A stretch of DNA of 64,000 bases from Microbulbifer litoralis (lineage in GTDB: Bacteria; Pseudomonadota; Gammaproteobacteria; Pseudomonadales; Cellvibrionaceae). Under the pieces are notes generated by a model. It worked only from the letters and a program-made list of their open reading frames with translations, was not told the DNA's origin and made no database searches. Of the stretch, positions 18,925 to 26,454 are shown one piece after another. The DNA lies in assembly GCF_023634065.1 (NCBI RefSeq), contig NZ_JALKCV010000008.1, forward strand, positions 124,001 to 188,000, written 5' to 3'. Positions within the stretch are counted from its first letter, which is position 1. Every line of letters begins with the position of its first letter. Both the position numbers and the translations under genes were made by a program.

Positions 18925-19430
18925 TATCACAGCCGTGTAAAAGCAGCTCGGCCCGAGTTGCCCCGGGTGGGGATATCCATCCCCGAACTCCCCTTTCCTC
19001 CAATGATCGCGCTTCGATAATCGAGCGAGCAGGAAGAAGCCTGCGCTATGGGTTATCGCTTTTTCACCCCCCTTCCTGGCTGTAAATCAAAACATTCCAT
19101 CTCCAGAAGTTTCACTTTGCGTCTAAAAAGTTTCTTTTAGGCGCGTATTTCCATACCACTCTGTTGACAAAGTAATTTTTCAGTTTAATCATATTAATAA
19201 TATTAAAACTGTTGAGCTGATAACCGGAAGTGTTTGCGGACGGACCGGGTTACCCCACAAGGAAGCGCAAAAAAATAATCCAGAACAGGGAGTGAAACGT
19301 GATGAGTGGGGCCAGACATTCAGCGCGTTGCGTTAGCAGGAGTCGGGCCCCGCTGCGAGCGCGGCGTGCACGCCAGTTCCTGACGCGATTATCGGGCGCG
19401 TCTTATTATCGAGACAACTCTGGAGGAATC
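18925..19430. promoter_or_regulatory. Control region of the DUF4832-type gene
   Basis: 506 bp without a convincing gene. A small hairpin (GGGGAT, loop ATCC, ATCCCC, 18969-18984) follows the DeoR gene but has no T-run. From 19091 to 19200 the DNA is a near-duplicate of 21964-22076: AACAT..., GTTTCACTTT (19109), GTTTCTTTT (19130), then TTGACA (19164-19169), a shared AATTTT, GTTT and ATATT run. The block reads as an operator pair about 25 bp upstream of a sigma-70 promoter. From 19230 to 19430 an open frame continues but looks untranslated. Confidence 0.6.
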
Positions 19431-21833
19431 GTGAAACTCAATCGAATACTGTCGCAGGTCACTGCCATTACCTCAATCGCTGTGTTCCTCGTCGCGAGCG
19501 CGGTGGCGCCGCGGGCTGCGGCCGACCCGCAGGGACCGCCGCCCCGGCCCCCCGTCGGCCAGGGACCCGACACCAGTTTGACGGCGCACACATACAGCTA
19601 CGCCGACACACCTGTCGGTCAACCGCTCAAAGGCTTTGCCCCCTATCTGTTCCCGGGGAGCAACTATAACGAGAAATATCCCGGCGGGCTGATGTGGAGC
19701 TATTTCGCTCTCAGCGAGGTCATGAGTGATCCGTCCAGTTGTAACGTCTTCGACTGGAGTGCCTTCGACAAGGCGCTGGATGAAGCCGCTGTATGGGGGC
19801 GCCAGCTCGTGTTCCGCTTCTACGTCGAGTACCCCGACGGCGGTACCGGCAGTCACCCGGGCAGCGGCACCCCGCCGTGTCTGGACGGCGAGGTGGAGAT
19901 GCGGACCAACGGATACTGGGGAACTGTCAGCCCGGATTACGACGACCCGGACACTATCGATGCATTTACCAACTTCATTAACGCTTTTGCGGCCCGCTAC
20001 GATACCGCCGGGCCGGGTGCTACCGCGGATCCGCCCATCGGCTTTATGTCGCTGGGGCTGGTCGGGCTCTGGGGCGAGTGGCACACCTGGCCCTACGACC
20101 GTGATCCCGGTGACGGCTACCCGGACCTGATGCCGAGCGACGCCACGATTCGTACCCTGATCGAGGCCTATGACCAGGCGTTCGACAATATCCAGCTCGA
20201 GGTGCGCTACCCGTATCTTGCCGGTGCAGACACTGCCGGTATCGGTTTTCACGACGACTCCTGGCCGTACAGGGAGTGGCGAAACGGCGAACTCAAAAGC
20301 CTGACGCTGCCGGTTTCCATGAGCGGTTGGGCCGACGCATTCACGCAGCTGTTGCTGGATGCCGGTATCGAAAACCGCTGGACATCCCAGTCGATTGGCG
20401 GTGAGGCGCGCCCGGAGATCCAGGGAAGTCTGTATGCCGCCTGGCCCGCTGGTTCCGGCCAGGTCGATGACGTACTGGCCGCGACGGAGCTTACCCATAT
20501 CAGCTGGATGATCAACGAGACAGGCGCGGGCAGCTACAGTGTGAGCGACCCAAACGTGGCCGCCGGTGTGCGCAGAATGGGGTACACACTGCATATCCCA
20601 CAGGCCAACTTCGATGCCACCGTGTCCGGCAACTTCCGTGTGGGTGTCACCATCGAGAATCGCGGCGTGGCGCCTTTCTACTATCCGTGGACCGTGCAAC
20701 TCGGTCTGCGGGACAGTGCCGGCGTCATGGTGCAAAGCTGGGACACCAACTGGGATATCCGGCAGGTGCAACCACTGCAGATTCGCGCCTTTCCGGACTG
20801 GAATGTCGGTGCCGATCCCTCGTATGTGGAGTTCGGCCGGCCGATCAATTTCTCCGTCGACCTGAATGCCGCGGGCCTTCCCGAGGGCGATTACGAACTT
20901 GTCCTACGCGTGCGAAACCCGCTCGAGGCGGTCACTCCCGGAGTACTCCGCTCCCGGCCGGCCGCGTCACGCCTTGCCGATTCGGTTATCGACCAGTGGC
21001 GCCCGCCGTATCCACTGTCGTTCGCCAACGCCAACCAGGGTGCGGACGGCTGGGTGAATCTCGGTGACCTCGCTTTGGGCGGATGTGCGGGAGATTGTGT
21101 TGCGCCGACCGCGCCGGTCGTGGTGTTGAGCGATGTGACGGATACGACGGCGTCCCTGTCGTGGAGCGGGGCGGCCGACAATATGGCGGTGACCGGGTAT
21201 GAAGTGTTCCGGGATGGCACGCTGATCGAATCGCTGGCGGGCGCGGCCTATACCGACTCGGGGCTGGCTCCGTCGACGGACTATGAGTATGCGGTCAAGG
21301 CCGTGGACGCGGCGGGTAACCGTTCGCCGGTGAGCAATACGGTGGCGGTGACCACCGACGATCCGCCACCGGTAGCCGGTCTGGTGCTGGACGATTACGA
21401 CGGTGATCCGCCGTGGCCGTCGAGTGCCCGGAACGACCTTGGCAAGTGGACTGGCGGGAACTGTTTTCTCAACGGCGATGGTGCCGCCGAGGTGTCTGGC
21501 GGTGGGCTGGTCCTCAGCTACGACAACTGTGGTTGGTTTGGCTCCGATGTGGCCGAGGATCTCACCGGGTACACCTATCTCGTGGTGCGAATCAGGGGCG
21601 CCGCCGGTGGCGAGCAGGATCACTTCAACCTGTCGCTGGGCGGAGCATCGAAGCTGTTTTCTGGATTTGTTCTCGACGGTGGCAATCATCCGGTGATCAC
21701 TACGTCTTACCGGGATATCAGGATTCCCATGGCCGACAACGGCATCAATCGCAATGTGCCTCCACAACTGATCATGAGTTTCTGGCATGGCGGGGTGGGC
21801 ACCGTCATCATCGACAGCATCCATTTCGAATAA
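19431..21833 (+). CDS. Large exported DUF4832-type protein with FN3 and C-terminal carbohydrate-binding-like domain
   Basis: About 800 residues. GTG 19431 (GGAGGA just upstream) gives a clean signal peptide cut after RAAA (residue 31); the frame is open to 19299 but that extension is Arg-rich and unlike a leader. Residues about 50-390 resemble the glycoside-hydrolase-like barrel of DUF4832 proteins (LKGFAPYLFPG, FRFYVEYPDGG, GLVGLWGEWHTWPYD), followed by a beta domain to about 545. A fibronectin type III domain (556-643) and a C-terminal beta-sandwich (652-800) follow, the latter plausibly carbohydrate-binding. Catalysis is unproven for this family. Its G+C content and codon choice look higher than neighbouring island genes, suggesting a separate origin. 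Transcribed alone. Confidence 0.75.
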   Translation: MKLNRILSQVTAITSIAVFLVASAVAPRAAADPQGPPPRPPVGQGPDTSLTAHTYSYADTPVGQPLKGFAPYLFPGSNYNEKYPGGLMWSYFALSEVMSDPSSCNVFDWSAFDKALDEAAVWGRQLVFRFYVEYPDGGTGSHPGSGTPPCLDGEVEMRTNGYWGTVSPDYDDPDTIDAFTNFINAFAARYDTAGPGATADPPIGFMSLGLVGLWGEWHTWPYDRDPGDGYPDLMPSDATIRTLIEAYDQAFDNIQLEVRYPYLAGADTAGIGFHDDSWPYREWRNGELKSLTLPVSMSGWADAFTQLLLDAGIENRWTSQSIGGEARPEIQGSLYAAWPAGSGQVDDVLAATELTHISWMINETGAGSYSVSDPNVAAGVRRMGYTLHIPQANFDATVSGNFRVGVTIENRGVAPFYYPWTVQLGLRDSAGVMVQSWDTNWDIRQVQPLQIRAFPDWNVGADPSYVEFGRPINFSVDLNAAGLPEGDYELVLRVRNPLEAVTPGVLRSRPAASRLADSVIDQWRPPYPLSFANANQGADGWVNLGDLALGGCAGDCVAPTAPVVVLSDVTDTTASLSWSGAADNMAVTGYEVFRDGTLIESLAGAAYTDSGLAPSTDYEYAVKAVDAAGNRSPVSNTVAVTTDDPPPVAGLVLDDYDGDPPWPSSARNDLGKWTGGNCFLNGDGAAEVSGGGLVLSYDNCGWFGSDVAEDLTGYTYLVVRIRGAAGGEQDHFNLSLGGASKLFSGFVLDGGNHPVITTSYRDIRIPMADNGINRNVPPQLIMSFWHGGVGTVIIDSIHFE

Positions 21834-22221
21834 CCAACGCGCAGTCTCCGATTTGGCGGCTGCGTCAGGCCGGGGGTGCTGCTCGCCGCCCGCGAATGCC
21901 CATTATTGGTGGACGCCTGAATCCACAGTAATCTATTGGCGCACTTTTTGATTGATAAAAAGAAACATCTCATTCCTTTAAGTTTCACTATGCTCGTGTA
22001 AGTTACTTTTTGATGTTTTTATTATGAGGTTCCATTGACAATATAATTTTATGGTTTCATTATATTTTTTATTGTCAAGATGGTTCTCCGTGGCAAATAG
22101 CCTGAAAGCATCGAGCAAGATGGAGTGGAATTAACAATCCGGCAGCGGAGAGGTGGTCGCCGGTTGAGTGGTTCGCTCTAAATATCAGGTACAAAATATA
22201 ACCAATAATAAGGAGTGAAAC
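21834..22221. promoter_or_regulatory. Control region of the TonB receptor operon
   Basis: 388 bp, gene-free, very A+T-rich in its middle. GTTTCACTAT (21982) and GTTACTTTT (22002) precede TTGACA (22035-22040), mirroring the block at 19091-19200. An inverted repeat TTGACAAT (22035-22042) / ATTGTCAA (22071-22078) spans the promoter. A further GTTTCATT occurs at 22054. An AAGGAG ribosome site lies at 22209-22214. Confidence 0.65.
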
Positions 22222-25080
22222 ATGCAAAGTGAAACCAAAGGGTTCAGTTTGACCGCGCTGACGGTTGCCCTGTTGGCTGCCCAACAGAGTCTGGCGGCGA
22301 CGGAACAGGAAGAGCAAGAGCAGGCGATGGAGGTCGTGGTCGTCACTGCGGAGCAACAAAGCCTGATCAATTCCCTGGATGGCAAGCGCATGGCGGATTC
22401 CGTCAGGGACGGAATTTCGGCAGAGGAGTTGGGGCTCTTCCCGGACGACAACGTGGCCGACTCCCTGGCACATATCACAGGCGTAACCATCGATCGCACC
22501 CGCGGGGGGGAGGGGTCCGGTGTCAGCATCCGCGGCCTGGGTCCGCAGTTCAGCATCGTCACCATGAATAACCGCCTGATGGCCACGGATGCGGAAGGGC
22601 GGGAGTTCGCTTTCGATGTGTTGCCATCGGAAGTGATTTCCGAAGCCTGGGTGCACAAATCCGTTACCGCTGCAACGCTGGAAGGCAGCATAGGGGGAGC
22701 CATCAACCTGGTGACCGCGAGACCGTTTGATTACCAGGAACCACAGAGTTCGATCAGCGTGGAGGGCAATTACAGCGACAAGGCGGACGACAGTGGTTAC
22801 AAGCTGACGGCCGTCAGCAGCAACACTTTCGCCGACGACACAATGGGTATCCTGGTATCCGCCCTGTATAGTGACACCACCATGAGAACCGATGAGATGA
22901 CGGATCTCAATTATGGTGAAAACTGGGACTGGGACCACGATGGCGACAAGGGCTATGTGGACTGGATGGATTCCTCCTACATGCTCAAGATCCCGAGTAC
23001 CTTCGCCACCACCGCCCACCAGGAAGAGCGCAAGCGCACCGCCCTGTCGGGTGTTTTCCAATATCAGCCGAATGACAGGGTGGACATCGCGGTCGACGGC
23101 CTGTTCACCCGGCTGGATTCCCCTTCCTATGGTTATACCCAGTCCTATTACATGATCGGGCGCTCCGCGACCTGGAGGGATGCCACTTTTGAGGGCGCGC
23201 CGACTGAACTGAATCCGGAAGGCACCATTGTGACCGGTTTCACCATGGACAACCTGATTCCGGAACTGGTAACCATTACGGATCACCGGGTTGTTGATAC
23301 CTACCAGTTGGGCCTGAACGGAAGCTTTGCCGTCAATGACAACCTGGAGCTGGTGGGAGACATCTATTTGTCCAAGGCCACCCGAGATGCCGGCGGCAAG
23401 GACAAGTTCGTGGTGGCCCACGGTGTGGGAGGTGTGCCCAATACTGCCACCTTTAGTCTGACCCCGGGTGGTCTTCCCAACCTGGAATTCGATTTTGATG
23501 AAAGCACGGGTATTGATTCGGTCGGGGATCTGGTCAATGACAGCCAGTTCGGACCTCACTACTCGCAATCCAATGGTGTGAATATCGATGATGAAGTAAA
23601 CGGTGCTTCACTGGTCGGCAACTGGGCCCCCGACGCCGGCCAGCTGTCAATTCCCGTCCTGGATATCGAGTTGGCGTCGTTGGACTTCGGGCTGGTCTAC
23701 AACGAGCGGACCAAACAGCGCACCAAGTTTGATAACCAGCATGCCCGGGAACTCTACAGCTCGGCCCCTTTCACCTTTGGGGAAACCGGCGTCAACGTGG
23801 TGCGGCCCTTCCCGGTGGAGGATTTCCTGTCGGATATTGGTGGTAACTTTCCCCGCCAGTTCATCGGCTTTGACCTGGATGCCTACCAGGAGGCGCTGCA
23901 TGCCGCGGACGACAACCCGGATATCATCAACCCCAATACCGGCGAGCTCTACCCGGAGGGATACTCCTACCAGGATGCGCCCGTCTTCAACGCCAATGAG
24001 TCTTTTGCCGTGACCGAGGAAACCCTGTCTGCCTACATGCAGGCCAACCTGATCAGTGACAACTGGCGGGCCAACCTGGGGTTGCGGCATGTGACAACCG
24101 ATACCACTTCAGACGGCTGGCTGTGGGAGATCGAGCGCATAGATGCGCTGTCGGAGTGGAATTATGTCGTTGTCCACAAGGACCCTGTCGCCATATCCGA
24201 AAACAACTCCTATTCCAAGCTGCTGCCTTCAGCGAATTTCACCTATGAGTTTACCGACGACCTGCAACTGCGGCTTTCCTATGCCAAGGTGATGGCCAGG
24301 GCGTCCCTGAACCAGCTCTCCACCCAGGTGGACGATGTGGCCGCGAGTTGGGGGGAGTGGACGATAAACCATGTGGGCAACCCGAAATTGTCACCAGTGG
24401 AAGCCGAGCAGGCGGATATTTCCCTGGAATGGTACTTTCGGGAAGGGTCGGCACTGACGGGCGCCGTTTTCAAGAAGAACATATCGGGTTTTATTCAGGA
24501 CTGGCGGGAGAGATATCCCGACAACCCGGAAGCCCGGCCGGTATTCCCGCGCGAAGACTTTGCGACGGGCGAATACATCCAGCAGCCCTTCAATGTATTT
24601 GAGCCACAAAACCTGGATAGAGCCAAGGTACTTGGTTACGAACTCGGGTTGCAGCATTTCTTTGACAACGGCTTCGGTGTTACTGCCAACTATACCTATA
24701 TCGATACCGAATCCTATATCAGCGGTGTGAAGGAGGGCGTGCTAGCGGGTGTGCCGGATACTTCCTATTCCCTGACCCTGCTGTATGGAACCGAGAACCT
24801 CAGCCTGCAACTGTCGGCGGATCATACCGAAAACTATATCAGCAGCCATTGGAGCCCGTTGAACGCGGAGGGTGAAACCACCTATAAATCCACAACCGAT
24901 GCAATGACTTGGGCGTCTGCCTCCGCAAGCTATGCCTTTGGCGAGAACACGGTAGTATTCCTGGAGATTAATAACCTGTTGAATGACAACTGGCACAGTT
25001 ATCAGGGCCGCAATGACATTCCCGGCTCCTATGCCGAGTGGGGGCGCAAGGCCAACCTGGGTTTGAGGTACAAATTCTAG
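22222..25080 (+). CDS. TonB-dependent outer-membrane receptor, carbohydrate type
   Basis: 952 residues. A short signal peptide (cut near SLA-AT) leads to an early Glu-rich stretch with the TonB-box-like MEVVVVTA, a plug domain (about 55-170; GEGSGVSIRGLGPQFSIVTMN, EGSIGGAINLVTARPF) and a 22-strand barrel ending in Phe (LGLRYKF). The arrangement fits the TonB receptor group common in Xanthomonas, Caulobacter and marine gammaproteobacteria that import oligosaccharides. AAGGAG sits 7 nt before ATG. Followed after 54 bp by the GH114 and GH27 genes, so the imported ligand is probably an oligosaccharide released by them. Confidence 0.95.
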   Translation: MQSETKGFSLTALTVALLAAQQSLAATEQEEQEQAMEVVVVTAEQQSLINSLDGKRMADSVRDGISAEELGLFPDDNVADSLAHITGVTIDRTRGGEGSGVSIRGLGPQFSIVTMNNRLMATDAEGREFAFDVLPSEVISEAWVHKSVTAATLEGSIGGAINLVTARPFDYQEPQSSISVEGNYSDKADDSGYKLTAVSSNTFADDTMGILVSALYSDTTMRTDEMTDLNYGENWDWDHDGDKGYVDWMDSSYMLKIPSTFATTAHQEERKRTALSGVFQYQPNDRVDIAVDGLFTRLDSPSYGYTQSYYMIGRSATWRDATFEGAPTELNPEGTIVTGFTMDNLIPELVTITDHRVVDTYQLGLNGSFAVNDNLELVGDIYLSKATRDAGGKDKFVVAHGVGGVPNTATFSLTPGGLPNLEFDFDESTGIDSVGDLVNDSQFGPHYSQSNGVNIDDEVNGASLVGNWAPDAGQLSIPVLDIELASLDFGLVYNERTKQRTKFDNQHARELYSSAPFTFGETGVNVVRPFPVEDFLSDIGGNFPRQFIGFDLDAYQEALHAADDNPDIINPNTGELYPEGYSYQDAPVFNANESFAVTEETLSAYMQANLISDNWRANLGLRHVTTDTTSDGWLWEIERIDALSEWNYVVVHKDPVAISENNSYSKLLPSANFTYEFTDDLQLRLSYAKVMARASLNQLSTQVDDVAASWGEWTINHVGNPKLSPVEAEQADISLEWYFREGSALTGAVFKKNISGFIQDWRERYPDNPEARPVFPREDFATGEYIQQPFNVFEPQNLDRAKVLGYELGLQHFFDNGFGVTANYTYIDTESYISGVKEGVLAGVPDTSYSLTLLYGTENLSLQLSADHTENYISSHWSPLNAEGETTYKSTTDAMTWASASASYAFGENTVVFLEINNLLNDNWHSYQGRNDIPGSYAEWGRKANLGLRYKF

Positions 25081-25134
25081 TGGGACCGATTATATCGACG
25101 AATACCGATAGAAAATATTGATAAGGAAAGCGAA

Positions 25135-26445
25135 ATGTCAAAGATCAACATCGTGCAACTGGTAATACTGTCGGCGGCACTGCTGGCCGGTGCCTGTCGG
25201 GCCGAAACCCTCTATGTCGACAGTATCAACGTATCCCAGGGGCAGATCAGCAACCAGCCGATAGAGGTGTTGAAAACACAGGACCAGGCCGGACAGCAGG
25301 ACAATTGGTCTACCTACCTGGAGGCGGCACCCGGCAGCGCCCGGTTTGTTGGCCAGTTCCTTTTCAATGCGCCGTCACCTCAACCGGGGACTTCGTGGCA
25401 AAGCCTTGCACTGAAGGTCAACACGATTGGTGAGGCCAAGGCGGCGCAGCGCTGGGTGTTTCAACTGCGCGACTTTGTTGACGGAAAATGGGTGACTCTG
25501 GGTGACAATGCGGGCGCTGCCAACTGGCAGTGGTATGCGCAGAACCTGGTTGTCCAACAGAACCCTGAGCGTTACATCAACGCCAGCGGGCTTATCAAGG
25601 TCCGTTACCGTTCCAACAACAACCTGGATGTCAGCAATGTCGATTTAATGACCATCGAGCTGCAGGGTAGCGAGCAAGGCGGTGGTAATGGCGATTGGTG
25701 GAAACCCACTCCCGCCCAGAACCTGACTTGGCAGTGGCAGATAAACGGAACCCTGGATACCAGCTTCGACGTGGATATGTACGATGTCGATCTGTTTGAT
25801 ACCCCGGCTGCACAAATCCAGGATTTGAAAGATCAGGGACGGACTGTCATCTGCTACTTCAGTGCCGGTACTTATGAAGGATGGCGTGAAGACTGGCAGC
25901 TGTTTTTTCCCTTTATCACCGATGAACAGTACACGGGCAATGAGCCGCCCTTTGCGGGCAACATGGCGGATTGGGACGAGCGTTGGCTGGATATTCGCCG
26001 TATTGATCTGTTGACCGACATCATGGGGGCGCGGTTGGACCTGGCTGTCAGTAAAGGCTGTGACGGTGTCGAGCCGGACAATATGGATGCCTATACCAAT
26101 GGCGACGAAACCGGTCTTCCACTGATTGGTGCCGACCAGCTGGCCTATAACCGCTGGATCGCCCAGGAGGCCCATGCCCGGGGACTTTCCGTCGGTCTCA
26201 AAAATGATGTGGGTCAGTTGGCCGACCTGGTTGGAGACTTTGATTGGGCGCTCAATGAGCAGTGTTTTGAATACAACGAGTGCAGCGGTTATCAGGTTTT
26301 CATCAACGCGGGCAAAGCGGTGTTTGGTGTGGAGTATACCGGTGAGCCGGCGCAATTCTGCCCACAGGCCAACAATATGAACCTGTCCTGGCTGAAAAAG
26401 CAGTTGTCTTTGAATAGCTGGCGGATCGGCTGCGAAGATTATTGA
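25135..26445 (+). CDS. GH114 endo-alpha-1,4-polygalactosaminidase-like enzyme with N-terminal beta domain
   Basis: 436 residues, exported (signal peptide about 1-23; the LLAGAC motif is a weak lipobox). Residues about 25-178 form a beta-rich module without recognisable catalytic motifs, then a Gly-rich linker, then a GH114 barrel (185-436). Hallmarks are VICYFSAGTYEGWREDW, WLDIR, DGVEPDN (Glu313, likely catalytic) and MYDVDLFD (Asp217/Asp219, the other candidate), VGLKND and NEQCFEYNEC. Characterised GH114 enzymes cut alpha-1,4-linked galactosamine polymers. Strong evidence for the family; substrate is inferred. The beta module may bind the polymer. Cotranscribed with the TonB receptor and GH27 gene. 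Confidence 0.9.
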   Translation: MSKINIVQLVILSAALLAGACRAETLYVDSINVSQGQISNQPIEVLKTQDQAGQQDNWSTYLEAAPGSARFVGQFLFNAPSPQPGTSWQSLALKVNTIGEAKAAQRWVFQLRDFVDGKWVTLGDNAGAANWQWYAQNLVVQQNPERYINASGLIKVRYRSNNNLDVSNVDLMTIELQGSEQGGGNGDWWKPTPAQNLTWQWQINGTLDTSFDVDMYDVDLFDTPAAQIQDLKDQGRTVICYFSAGTYEGWREDWQLFFPFITDEQYTGNEPPFAGNMADWDERWLDIRRIDLLTDIMGARLDLAVSKGCDGVEPDNMDAYTNGDETGLPLIGADQLAYNRWIAQEAHARGLSVGLKNDVGQLADLVGDFDWALNEQCFEYNECSGYQVFINAGKAVFGVEYTGEPAQFCPQANNMNLSWLKKQLSLNSWRIGCEDY

Positions 26446-26454
26446 AGCAATGAT

